A stretch of DNA of 64,000 bases, taken from the NCBI GenBank assembly GCA_020740775.1, contig JAHEWK010000008.1, forward strand, positions 2,728,001 to 2,792,000, given 5' to 3'. The first letter of the stretch is position 1. Every line of letters begins with the position of its first letter. Of this stretch, positions 1-11,703 are shown piece after piece. Below the pieces are notes generated by a model. It saw nothing but the letters and a program-made list of their open reading frames with translations. It was not told the origin of the DNA and searched no databases. The DNA comes from Ilyonectria destructans (Eukaryota > Ascomycota > Sordariomycetes > Hypocreales > Nectriaceae). The position numbers and the translations under genes were made by a program.

Positions 1-36
1 AGAAAGACGGAGTGGAGTTGAAAGGTTCATTTATAT

Positions 37-1446
37 TTAGTGAAGGCCATTCTCCATGATCATCAACGGCCATTCCAAGGCCATACTCCAACTTGGATCC
101 ATGTTGGCAACAATGTCATCGAGAATATTTCTACCCCACCCCCGTAAATACCAGTGATCTAGGCCTGTATAGTGTAAAACCACGCAATAGTGAGCAATAA
201 TTGCCAACGCAGCAGGGTGACGCTGCCGAAGGAGATCCATAAACTCCTCCGTTAGGCATATAGCAAAGCTCACGCAGACTCGAAGCTCAGGCGAGCCAGT
301 GCTAAGCATTGCGTTCTCGACCCAATTGATGAGTTCAGGAATTGTTTCCTGGAAGATCGAGGCAGCTGCGGGGTGGATCGTGTCGGGTAACTTTATGTGA
401 TGCAGCTGTTCAGTCACTGCGGTGAGAAGCGGCGCGGATTCGCAACCGTTTTCCTTCACGAATAGCTGCGCTAGTTTCCCTTGATGGAGAAAGTCGTTGT
501 AGGAGTCGAGAATCCTGCTCATGCCTCGAATGAGATGGAAAACATCAGTCAAATCATCGATGTGGGGCTTTTCGCTCACGCCTCCATAGCTAGAGAAGGA
601 GGCGAATGCACAGATGGAGAGCATGGATGATGCGATGAAAACCTCTTGGCATGTTTCTTCCGTTATTTGGGCCAGAGCAGTCCGGAGACCAGAAATGGTT
701 ACATTCTGATGTAGAGATGCGCAAATCGAGTAATGGCTATATCTCTCGGGTTGAATTTGGCTCTGGTGATGTGCTGCAACAGCCAGGATTTGATGCAGAA
801 GAAAGGCATGGGACATGGCCAACCTCGGGATCTCGATCTGCCATATCTGTTGGAGATCGACGGCTCGAGGAAGCGTCAAGAAGGTGGATGCAGTGTAGTG
901 ATGCATGAGTTCCAGGTCGGTGAGCCATGGACTTTGGTTGGTAGATCCCGGACCCGTGACGAACTTGTCAAAGTAGGGGAAGGGATCAGTGCTGCTGCTC
1001 CAGTCGGGATCAGGGGGAGTGTGAGCTGCTGTGGCTGAGGCCTGGCTACTGCGAAGTGTGCGCTGTGTCGGATCCAGCGGACTTGTGGCAGAGTAGACGG
1101 TGTCCTATGCATTATATTGGTGAGCACAGCCCGTTACAATGTCATTGTGCATGTATAGCGCATGGGGCGACATACCTTTCCCATTACCGCTGAAGCAGAG
1201 TCGCTGGGTGTCAGCGAGACACTCCTTGTCGAGCCCTCCGCATTGGACGGACTCTGCTCCACGTAGGAGCATTCCAGGCCGTGTCTGGTACAGGCCGAGC
1301 ATGGCCGGTTCTCGTCACACTGATGAGGCTTTAGTGAGATTCCCTGCACCCGCCACGCGCGCGCGTCACCGTGTATTTACCTTGACACGTCGTTGCTTGC
1401 AGCGCAGACAGCCCCGTCGGGACTTCTTGTAGCCTAGACGAGGCAT
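37..1446 (-). CDS. Zn2Cys6 transcription factor, Upc2-like
   Basis: Predicted 425-aa nuclear regulator built from three exons (1381-1446, 1176-1319, 37-1104); both introns have GT-AG ends and joining them keeps one frame. The N-terminus carries a complete binuclear zinc cluster, CLRCKQRRVK followed by CDENRPCSAC, with cysteines at 13, 16, 23, 29, 32 and 39. A Ser/Thr/Pro-rich linker follows. The C-terminal half, with the motif LMHHYTASTFLTLP near residue 135 and the stretch SHAFLLHQILAVAA, is typical of the fungal family named after yeast sterol-uptake regulator Upc2. Many such proteins sit near metabolic clusters, but no obvious target lies beside this one. First intron interrupts the zinc cluster between K22 and C23, a common position in fungal C6 genes. 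Target genes are not predictable. Confidence 0.85.
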
Positions 1447-3820
1447 CTCTCAGCGGTTATAATGGCGGCACAGCTTCAATAAGACCACGCGACACGCACG
1501 CAGCGATTGCCAAGCTGGACGTCCAGGACCGAGACCGAAACCGAAGCGACCGGGGTATCGCGAGAAGAGCGGAGGTGGTGGATTGCAGCGAAAAAGACCT
1601 AGAATCGCGGGTGTCTCTGGCGACTGGCGGTACCGAGCGCGACGCAGGCTTTGTACAAATAACACTGCGAAAAGCGCGGTTCTTAATGACGAATGTCTTG
1701 AAGGCTTAGACGACGATGTCTTGTTGCAATTACGGTGTTTAGCGGTGGGAAAAACTGGCACAGCCTGGCGGGATCATGTACCGGCCAGATGGGAATCTGG
1801 CCACACAGGGCTGGCCAATGACACGCAGATGCGAAAGCGAGGACGACGCCTTGACGCCGCAATGGTAATTGGAGATGAGCTCGAACTCAAAGCCATTCCC
1901 TCGGCTCCACAAATGATAGCTCGGTCTTGGCCGGAAGCGCTCAAGTCGTCGTCTAAAATGATCAGAAATCATCCCAAAGACTGAGCACGGAGCAGCATGA
2001 TCCAAGTTTTGTAGCACCTTCGTCTCGTATCCTGCCGCTCAGGGTCTAGGCCCAGGGTCGACTGTCCGTGCAGCGAGGCAGAGCATCCCATCACAGTTGC
2101 ATTTGGAAGCGAGTCTCCAAGGCAGACTCAGCTGTGTGAAAGGCCCTGAATGGAGGCAAGGCAGAATTGAGCCACCCTGTGAGGCTATTGCTCCTGCGAT
2201 CGGGGTGACGGGGCCACGGCTGTTTCCGCGTATGCGTAATTGCGTATACCGCGCATATCTCGACACTCCGGGACCGCGACAGCGGGTGGTAACCATCTTT
2301 ATTTCCGCGCTATTAATAGAATAAATGCCTGCGTCCGATCGGATGGGCCGGAACCACGCAATTGTGATGCACACCAGGAACGCACAGTCAAGTACCGTGG
2401 CCAGGTCCGAATAACCCGTTACTGGTGTTGAAGATGCGAGAAACAACATGTTCAGCCCATTGCCAGATCTTTCCTTGGTGGCGTGTTGACGCGTCGACTT
2501 CGCCCTTGTGTCATGCAATGGCTGCGCCTGTATTCACTAGTCAGACCTCAAGGCCAGTGTGGTCATTCCTAAATGATGGAACTTTTGAGTGTTTCTTTTT
2601 TTAATAACTCTCCCCTCATTCGTGTTTCCTTGATGTACATGATGCTTAAAAAAGGAATGCCGAAGCATCCTCAAGAAACAAAAGAACGTCACTCGAACCT
2701 TTCCAAATAGCATGAATTAAGGTTAATTGTCTGCTATTATAGCCTGAAACTTCATACAACCACGTGGTTACAATCTTTGGTCATACCGCTAAGCAGTCCA
2801 TCCATAAGGTGAGAAAGCAATTCCAGTGTAGGGTAGCAAACGGGCTCAAGCGAGCATTCTGTAACCATCACCAAAACTCACACCCGGGGTATATTTTGAA
2901 GAGTCAAGGATTCTACAGATCAGAAGAAGACACAACGATCCAAATCAGTTGAGTAGAACCCTCTCATATCTCTTATTTTCTCGCGGCTCGATCCCGTTTA
3001 AACATACATCCTCAGCCTGACCCTACCCTATACCGAGTCACGTGACACGCTGTAACCCATCATCCACCAATTCTGGGACTGCGTATCCAAACCGCAATCT
3101 TACATATTCATTTTGGATTCTCTTTCCTGACCAATAGCACGTGTCGTATGAAATGGACCAACTCTGTTGTCGCCAGGAACATAACATGAGCGATTTGGCC
3201 CGATATTTAGCTTATTTGCTATTGGGGGCTAAAATAGTCGGCTGCTCGGCACGGTCGACCAATGAGTATCTCTGCAATTAACATGGCAGCGTAGCAGCTG
3301 GCGTGTGATGCGACGCGATTATTCACTTTAGATTGTTTCCGAACTCCAAAGTCCCAAAGTTCTGATGGATATCTAAATGAATGTGACCTGTCATTGGCTG
3401 AGTCGTCACTCTGTAACTTCCCAATCCGAATATGGTGCCATGGTGCTGTGGACGGGTGATTTTCGTATGCACTAAGCTGCGTAGCCACAGGTTAACCCTA
3501 TCAGCAGAGCAAAAGACCGGCCGCCATTGAGTATCGTTGGTGGCTAAATCTGCATGAGGGCGGGGATCAACTTCAGCTTCGGACCAGGTTCACGGCTGCT
3601 CTCCAATCAAGAGGCCATAGTCTCCATTAGTGCGACTGGCACCATCCCTACAATGTTAAGGCTGACCCCGCAGATGCCGATGTCCGCAAGGCGCGAAACG
3701 TCGTATAACTCCTCAATCCCCAGTTTGCTGACGACGAAACGAGAGCACCTACAACTCTAGTGAATTCCTGGAAACTTAGCCTCCTCAAATCCCTGAAATC
3801 AGACGAACCAGCCGTTCGCC
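1447..3820. other. Intergenic region, no gene recognised
   Basis: About 2.4 kb between the Upc2-like regulator and the NLR start. Open frames here (for example 1583-1984 + and 2039-2518 -) show no recognisable domain and look like chance frames in GC-rich sequence. A perfect 10-base palindrome GTCACGTGAC at 3037-3046 contains an E-box core and could be a bHLH or Cbf1-type site. The right-hand half presumably holds the NLR promoter. Confidence 0.5.
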
Positions 3821-6800
3821 ATGGCTCCTGGGGCTGATGTCCCGCCAGGTCTCGCCGACGATCTGAAAAGCGACACTCGCGATGTGGCCGACCTTTGGAA
3901 AGAAGCGCTGAAAAGCTACAAGGGCATTGTGGGATTCGACCTGGAACAAAAGTTCACAAATGTCGACGCCATGATTGCCCAGGGTACCAAGGACATGAAC
4001 AACTTTCACAAGTTCCGCCACAATGAGAAGAAAGTCGACAAGCTGCGGACCCTCTTCTCCACAAACTTGGAATACCTCGAGAAGGGAGCTCAACAGCTCA
4101 TCTCGGCCGCCACTCCCGCCTTTCCTCCAGCTGCTGCTATCGGCACGGCTGTCACATACATGCTCACCGCACGTCTATCTCTTCCGTACAGTACAACGCG
4201 AGTTAACCAAGTCTTAGGCCTGTCGGCAAGTTTCGGCTGACTACGACGTGGTGGTTGTCTTTTTCGAGGACATGAACAGCTTCCTGCAGCGCATTGTTAT
4301 TTTGGAGACAAGATTGCCCAAGTACAAGGCATATGAGAACTGTTTGATGGATGTCTTCACGTCTTTTTTGAGCATGTGCGGTTTTGCGCACAAGTATATT
4401 GAGCTCGGTCGATTCAGTGGGTTGCACGCCATGAACAATGAGGTGAGATTAGATGCTGACGAATTAACTAGAGAAATGGATCTCGAATTTACTCGAGGGC
4501 GAGGATAGCGAGCTGGGAGGTGCCAGAAAGAACATGGATCTAAAACTGTCTCGCCTCCAGAGCGCCACCGAATTTGCGATCCTTGGCAACACCGAAGAGC
4601 TCCAAAGCATGACTAGGGAGCTACAGGCCAACCAGAAGTCCCATATCGCCATGCTGGAGCAGCAAATGGAGGTCATGGGGTCAATCCGAGACACGACCGA
4701 GACCATCCGCAGCGACATGGCCAAGTTGCTCAAAGCCTTCGAGGAGGAGAAGAAGACTAAGAACAAGGACCAACGGAGCAAAGTCTCGGCTGCTGACCAA
4801 ATAAAACCGGCCTCGGCGAAAAGGATCCGAAACGTCCTCATGGATGTGCCGGACGAAGACCACGAGTACCATATTCTGAAGGAGACGATCGTAGCAGACA
4901 CTTGCACCTGGGTTTTCTCGGAGCCCGAATGGGAAGAATGGTTTACCCAGGAGCCTGGTGCACAGCGCCTTCTGGCCATCATAGGTGATCCGGGGTCGGG
5001 AAAGAGTCACGTCGGTGCGACAGTGTACGAGAGGTTGCTGAAAGAAGCGCAGAACGATACTTCGAAGCAGACGTGCGCAGCTCATTTCTATTTCCGGGAG
5101 CAAAGCAACAGCCTGTCAACATTTCTCGCTGCGATAATCACAATCATCAACCAAGTGGTGGAGCAGAGTTCGCCTGTCTGCGAGCTCATAAACGCCGAGT
5201 ATCTTAGGGACGAGGTCGAGATCAATCTCCAGACCTGGCAGGACCTGCTGCAGAAGCTGCTCGGTCCCGCGTTCAACAAAGACTCGAAAAACCGACTCTT
5301 CATTATGCTGGACGGATTGGACGAGCTGGATTCCCTGTCGTCATTCACCGAGTTCCTGCAGATTCTGAAAAGTTACAACTTCAGGATCTCAGTAGTTTGC
5401 ACGGGCCGCAAGAATGTCGTTCCCAAGATCTCCGATGTCACGTCGCCATTGCAGATTGAAGTAAACAAGGAGAAGCAGCTTGAAGACCTAAAGGCGCTTG
5501 TCTGGAATCGACTCAACACCCTCGATGTGCTTCGGACGTTTAGCAGATATGTGAAACAGCGAGTTGCCGACAAGGTTGAGGAGGTATCACCGAGTAAGTC
5601 CCTCTCACGTTCGACGAGAGGTTTGAATAACATTGGATAGATATGCTCTATGCTGAGCACCTGCTGGTTCGATTGGATTCCCTCCGCCGCGAGGGTGCTG
5701 TGCTCAAAAGGCTAGAAAAGCCGCTGCCGACAGATCTTCATGAACTCTACGAAGACTTGTTAGGCGAGTGCCATCGCCGTACAGGGACCAGCCACCAGCA
5801 GCTTGTCACCAAACTCCTGCACTGGACTGCTTTTTCATTCCGCCCGTTGCTATTGAGTGAAGTGAGTTGCCTGCTGAGATTCTGGATCGGAGATGAGAAC
5901 TTCGATCTTGAGGAGGTCCCCGAGGCTTTCGCAAAGTTTGTCCGCGTTGGTGATCCAGGAGTTGATGCCGAGGCCCGGGCAATGCAGGCCTTGAAAAGCG
6001 AATACACTGATATCCACGGCGTTGGAAAGAGCCAAGATCCCATGAACCCAAGCTTCATTTACAATGACGGCTTGCTACCCGTCAAGTTCCTAGAGCGGTC
6101 AATGAGGACCTTTTTTCGCGAGGATTCCAAGCCTGATGGCAGCCTCCGTTGGAGTGTCTCAGAGGCCCACAGGCAGATGTTCCTCGACGCTGCCAAGCTT
6201 GCGCGCCCAACCCCCCGGGGAACGATGTACATCGAAACCGGACTCAAGATATACACGACTCAGTATGTGCTTGATCACTGGAGACTAGTCAAACTTGAGG
6301 AGCACTCGCCCGAACAGCAAGCCGAGGTTATGGAGGCTTTCGGAACGGTCTTGTCGAACAAGCAAGACTACGCCATCATGGTTGAATGGATCATGTCCAG
6401 CTATCAGAACGGAGATTACAAAAGGACCTTCACTGACGACACGTTTGAGAAGATCTCTCAATGGGCCAAGTTACTCGATACAGATACTCGCCAGCATCTC
6501 AGTGCCCCCATAGTCGAGTGGTGGACTGGTCTTGCTGAAAACCCTCGAAAATGCCTCCTGCAGCTGGCCCGAGGTCACGGCAAAAAGCTTTACTCTGCCG
6601 TTGACCTGAGGGCCGCCAACTTCTCCTTCAAAGCAGTGAGGCAGACTCTGGAACTCGTGAGTTTCTTCTGACAGATGTATAAATCACTTTTAACCACTGT
6701 TTTAGAGCCACCTCGAGGAAATGCTAGTCGCACAAGCGAAGACTAATTTCAAATCTGCGCTTGGCAAGCACAACAGCAAGGAGCCCCTTACCGACGAGCA

Positions 6801-8487
6801 GGCTGTTCTAGGGCTCGAGGGCGTGCTGCCAGACCTCACAATGGATGCGACATCCTATCGTGCAGTCGCCATGCTGCTGCTGAGCCACAAGCACAAGAAG
6901 CCGGCCCTGGTAACCTGCAAAAAGGCCGTTGACATAAGCGAGAAGCCCCTGGATAAGGTGAAGAGTCTGGAGTTGATGGCAAGAATCCTCCTCAAGCAAG
7001 GTAAAGCTGAGAAAGCGCACAAGGATATTGTCAGCTGCGTTGAAGACCTAGACCACGAGACAATTACTCCATCACTCCGACGTTCGGTTTTCGCCACAAA
7101 AGCCCGAGCTGAGGTTGAATTGGACGACTATGCTGCCGCGGCCGAGTCATACCGCCAATCAAGGACCAGTGACCCGGCAAATCTGACATCCGCATTGATC
7201 TTGGACGAGGAAATCTTACTGTTCTCAGAGGATGACGAGGGCAAAAAGAAATACATGGATACATTGAAGGAGTGGAGTCCTCTAGAACGATTGACTTGGC
7301 TAGCCTGGGATTACGAGGATATGTCAGCTGACCGACATGCTGGACTCCGAGACGCAGCTTTCCAGAGCGGAGAGGCTGCATTTGTTGGTCAGATTTACGA
7401 GGACGCTATTCAATACCTGGATAACGTGGGTGCTGCCGCTCCTCTGCGCTGCGACCTTGCCTGCTTCCATCTCGAGGTTTCCCAGGACCTTGAAAAGGCA
7501 CGAATCGTCATGGATGAGACTCTTGACAGCGGTTCGACAGGTTGGCCGTACGCGGTGACGGAAGAATACCCAGGTACCACGCTCGAACGGGCGATCGAGT
7601 TGCAGTCGGACATCCTCAATCGCCTTTTCATGAAGTCGAACGACCCAGTAGCCAAGACTGAGCTTCTCGAAGCTGTCAAGGGACTCCTTATGCGGCCACT
7701 TGCATTGGATGTGCCCCCAGAGTCGGACACGAGTCTCGTCCAACGTCGTGTCATCATGGCGCGCATGTACCTCAAGATGGGGCCGGCTACCGAGTTCCAG
7801 TCAACGTTGCAGGGTCTTATCAACTCATGTATCGACGCACTTACCGATTCAGTTGGCTGGAACGATACGTACCAACTCAGATACCTGGCGACAGCTGTGT
7901 CTATTCTGGGAGAGGCGCTGCCGAACGGAGAAAAGTTGTTGAGGCTGGCGCGGATTCTCATGTCGGCGCAATTCAACCGCCTGGATCTTAACATCAAACA
8001 GGAGAGCAGTAGCGACAGCGAGTCAGACTGCAGTGGGTCATACTCCGGCAGCGAGTCGGATTGGGCTGGAAGCGGCTCCGAAGACGGGAGCTCCAGCTCC
8101 GAAGACGAAGAACCGCCCACTGACGAGGGCGATCTTGACGATCCTTACAACGTGGAGCTATCGTGTGACGGAGTCTGCGACCCAGTGAACGACTTCGCCT
8201 GGTGGAAAGGACGCGTCGCTTACCAGTGCGTGACATGCAACGACTTTCTATGCGAGGCCTGCTACGAGAACCGACAGGCAGATAACAGGGGAGAACAGCC
8301 CATCAAGGGGAGGCAGTATTGTGGGCGGGGTCACACGTACATCAAAGGTCCCATCGAGGGTTGGCGTGGAGTCAAGGATGGAAAGGTGATGTTGGAAGGG
8401 GAGGAACCAGTTGAGTTCAAGGAGCTTCTCAGACACCTCCGTGATGAACTCTGTAAAGAGGCCTGGGAGTCATTCTGGAGTGGTTAG
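3821..8487 (+). CDS. NLR-type STAND protein: Goodbye-NACHT-helical repeat-ZZ-like
   Basis: Predicted 1488-aa cytosolic STAND/NLR protein, five exons: 3821-4168, 4218-4416, 4472-5593, 5641-6656, 6706-8487. Residues about 1-230 match the fungal Goodbye N-terminal domain (NNFHKFRHNEKKVDKLRTLF, then FFEDMNSFLQR). A NACHT-class NTPase follows, with Walker A GDPGSGKS near 354 and Walker B LFIMLDGLDELD near 460. Exon 5 encodes helical, TPR-like repeats to about 1320, an acidic Ser-rich linker (about 1325-1378), and a terminal Cys/His module from residue 1382 (CDGVCDPV, CVTCNDFLCEAC, CGRGH) resembling a ZZ zinc finger. Start ATG has a good context (CGCCATGGC). Fungal NLRs of this kind are thought to act in non-self recognition and programmed cell death; the ligand is unknown. 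The first intron needs a GC donor to keep the conserved ACRQVSADYD sequence; the alternative GT donor at 4173 with a downstream acceptor would drop four residues. Confidence 0.88.
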
Positions 8488-8685
8488 TCGCTGAGGGACA
8501 AACAGTTGCTATGACGAATTTTAGATGATAGCGTATTTTTATTATTCTGTCCTCTCCACTCCGTCTTATTATTTCCACCTAATACCAGACTTTCAGTGGT
8601 GATAGCCGGGATGAAACCCCCACACGTCCAATTGATCGATGTGTCGCTCTCTGAAAGCAGGAGTGAAACTCGTCTCGGCTCCAAA

Positions 8686-9344
8686 CTAAGGCTTGGTGAG
8701 AGTGAGGGTATCGAGTAGGGATTGGAGGACATCAAAGCCAGAGTCGGTGCTGGCCGAGCAAGCGGGAGTGGAGATGGTCAACTGGGTCTGGAGGGCGTCG
8801 AAAGCGTTTCCGAGGAGGCCGACAACGATTGAAAGAGGGAATGCAAGAAGACTTCCGGCGAGGGTGGAAAGCTTCTTGTTGAGGGCAGTCAAGAGACCGG
8901 CCAGAGCGTCGGTGACCTGAACGGATGGATTAACATAAACAGCTGGTACCTTTTGGTGGTAGTAACTCACAGTCTTGATAGCAGCGCAGACGAGCTGCGA
9001 ATTGGCGATGGACTCTACAGAGACGGGCGCCGGGGTATTGCTCAGTGTAGTGGTTCCGGAACCAAGAGACAGAACGAGCTTGGTCAGATCGCCGAGGACA
9101 GTCTAAGAATTGGTCAGAAGATGTCTATCAGATCTTGCTCGGTTGCGCTCACAAATCCAGTGGTAAGAAGGTTGCTCGTCTTGAGCTTGTTGACGCTGGC
9201 GGTCAGAGAGTTGGTATTCGTAGCGATCTTGTTAAGGGCGGTGACAGCAGAAGTGTAGTCACCGGCATTGACCGCAGGAACAGCGGCCTGGACCGAAGAG
9301 GCAGCCAGAATGCTGGTGACGATGGTGAGGAACTTGAACTGCAT
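8686..9344 (-). CDS. Secreted HsbA-like cell-wall protein
   Basis: Predicted 184-aa small secreted protein, exons 9153-9344, 8971-9102 and 8686-8916 with GT-AG introns. The first 20 residues (MQFKFLTIVTSILAASSVQA) are a clear signal peptide. The rest is rich in Ala, Leu, Thr and Val, predicted helical, with the layout of the HsbA family (hydrophobic surface binding protein A / cell wall galactomannoprotein), whose usual length is 170-200 aa. Only two cysteines are seen in the mature part (in LVCAAIK and TPACSAS), compatible with one disulfide. Family members bind hydrophobic surfaces or the cell wall and several are allergens or virulence-associated. A TATAAAG box lies about 120 bases upstream. 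The gene is convergent with the NLR, 198 bases apart. Confidence 0.85.
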
Positions 9345-9462
9345 TTTGAAGCTTGGTGGCCACAGGCAAAGCTGTGATTGAGAGGTAGAGTGTTGGAAGT
9401 ATTGGAAGCTGTGTGTGTTGATGAGAAGAGAGTATTGCCATTCAGAGGATGTAGCAATGACA

Positions 9463-9469
9463 CTTTATA
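9463..9469 (-). promoter_or_regulatory. TATA box of the HsbA-like gene
   Basis: TATAAAG on the minus strand 119 bases before the start codon of the HsbA-like gene. Position and sequence fit a strong fungal promoter for a small, highly expressed secreted protein. Confidence 0.5.
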
Positions 9470-11462
9470 CTACAAGTTGGAAGGTCGTTAAATATTTACT
9501 TTGCTTCCGGCTGGATGCCAAGCTACTAGCCAATTTGTGTATGAATCCCCGGGTCACATACCTTTCCATCCTTACGCGCCTCTGGATTAGAGTTGCCTGA
9601 ATTGGATCCTGGCTGTCTAAGCATAATTCGATAAATCTTCTTAACGAATGAAGCTAGCAAAGCCCTGCCAGGATCCGGGGTGCCTGTTTTCGTCGTGGGA
9701 TTCGACTACCTAGTCGCCCGCCCCATTTTTGGTCAGCTCGGTTATTGGAACTGGAGCACCCTTCAGCTCCCTGTGCAAAAGCTTCAGCTTCTCGTGTGTG
9801 GAACCAGTGGACAGAGTTCCTATGAGGGATGGATATCAGCGGAAGCAGTTCATTAGTCTTTCTAGGAAACAGAACCCACAGCCGATCGAGATCGACCTGA
9901 GCTGAATCTCGGCAGTCCGGCATCAACGGAGCGTCCGGCAGGACAAACTCTCTGAAGCTGGTACAAATGGTAGACCCTTCTGTGATTCCGGTCAATCCTG
10001 AATCTAACCTGTCGTCTGCATGATTTGACACGGCCAAAACCAAGTGGGCAGGATGTGGAAGCGAGCCTCGGCTGCGGCTGCGTGGGGTCGCGAGATCGCG
10101 CTTTCGTTCTTGGCATCACATCGTTTGTGATTTAAATTCCAGCTACGTACAATTTCTGTGAGGTTCAGAGGAAGATTTTGGGAGCTTGGCCCAGTTCGGA
10201 CGTTGATGGTATGTGAAGATGATTTAAGCGATGCTGGTCCGCCGTTGTGGAGTCTTAGCTTCCAGCGACAGGAAATGCGAAGCGAAAGTGGTTCCGGCGG
10301 GTATCTGAGATCGAATCAAGAATCAGTGCAACTACGCTTGACTTTGTGTCTTACCTAGATCTGGCTCCCGTCCGAAGCTATGCCTTTATCGGGACATTCC
10401 AACGCCAGATCGTTGATGAATCTCGCCTCGGAGACGTCAAAACCCAAAGCGACACGCCACAGTTTCCGTACTTTTCCTTTTCTGGAGGACTTCGCCGGCT
10501 CCCGCGCCATATCCGACGGTGGCGGAAGTGTTGCGATCGATCCCCCACACTTATGCGAGCGGCGACGGTGACGGTTGGTCCAGTTTTAACGCTTCCGTTT
10601 TGGTCTTCATATGCTGCTGATCTGCGTATTGAAGGCTATTTGATGTGGTGTGATGTGACGACATTGAAACGGATTCACCTTGGTAGGTACGTGAATATCT
10701 TGACAGTCGCCGAGGCGAGACGTACGAATTGTGGTTTCTGAAGCACACGAGAGATCACCATGGACAATGCTCCTCTATTGGGCCTAATCATACCTTCATC
10801 AATTGTCCACTGTGGGCTTGGGCGCCATAGCGATGTGAACCAGCTCAGTGTTGTGACCAACACTAAGCACACTCTAATAATGTTACTGCGTCGGACCAGG
10901 TGGTATGGGGCTGCTGTTACCATTACTAGACATGAGAGACGCATCTTTGCTTAGACCGACGCCCTGATATGCTCATCATCCAAAGCCAAGCTCCATTGCG
11001 GTGTTGTCTACCCTAGACTCAGGATAAACCTGATCCAAATACCACCGGAAGTGTATAACCTCTGGAAGAAAGACGGCACATAAATAATTAAAATACTAAG
11101 TTTTTACATTCTAACTTTATTTCGCTTCCTATCTATAACCGCAGCCCCTTCAACAGTCACAGGTTGACCCTTTAATTCATCTTCACCCTCCAGTGCACTC
11201 ACATTTATACAAATGCGATAGCAATACGCGGGGCACAGAGTAGCAAAATTGCGTCCAGTTATCTAGGAGAAGAGACATGCTACATAATGTCCCAGCAAAG
11301 AAAATCGACCATACGAAAACAACTAAACACCATGGCCCATGTATGTTAGCCTTTCGAGATACAATTCCATCATAGGAGTGGGACGCAATTGTGAATAGTT
11401 GATTGCGAACTGTGGAGGTGGGTAAGCTGACGTCGGGCGGTGTGTTGCAGCAGCGTTAGTGA
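9470..11462. other. Intergenic region with unassigned ORFs
   Basis: About 2 kb without a gene I can name. A minus-strand frame of 129 codons at 9654-10043 has fairly protein-like composition (for example DAPLMPDC and DLDRLWVLF) and could be a fragment of a coding region, but no domain or convincing splice partner was found. The plus-strand frames around 10158-10741 look like chance. The part from 10940 to 11350 is AT-richer and non-coding. Confidence 0.4.
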
Positions 11463-11547
11463 CTCGGCAAACCGAGGCAGATATATTTTTGGCAGGTCGA
11501 AGTGGATATTATGTCGGCAAGCCGAAGTGGGTATTTCGGCAAACCGA
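11463..11547. promoter_or_regulatory. Three CGG-N4-CCG palindromes in the D-amino-acid oxidase promoter
   Basis: Three inverted CGG triplets with a 4-base spacer lie 158-239 bases before the oxidase start: CGGCAAACCG at 11465-11474, CGGCAAGCCG at 11515-11524 and CGGCAAACCG at 11537-11546. A fourth, decayed copy (GGCAGGTCGAAGTGG, about 11491) shares the flank GAAGTGG with the second. Inverted CGG triplets are the classic half-site layout for Zn2Cys6 dimers. A Zn2Cys6 gene lies just beyond the oxidase, so it is a candidate binder; that link is inference. Confidence 0.6.
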
Positions 11548-11703
11548 GCAATCGGTGACAAGCGTGATGATGCAAACAATGCGGACAGTTCAACGCAATG
11601 CATCTATAAAGCACGTTCTCGACCTACCTTGAGGGCAGCTTGGTAGTTTCAATTGCATCAAGTTGTTCTTTTCTTCAACCTGACCCAATCCCACGCTTGC
11701 AAA

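Noticed and set aside
1583..1984. 133-codon plus-strand frame
   Set aside because: Basic, no domain, no splice partner and no promoter signals; treated as chance.
7410..8120. 236-codon minus-strand frame
   Set aside because: It is antisense to the NLR's last exon and mirrors the Ser/Asp-rich linker; no domain.
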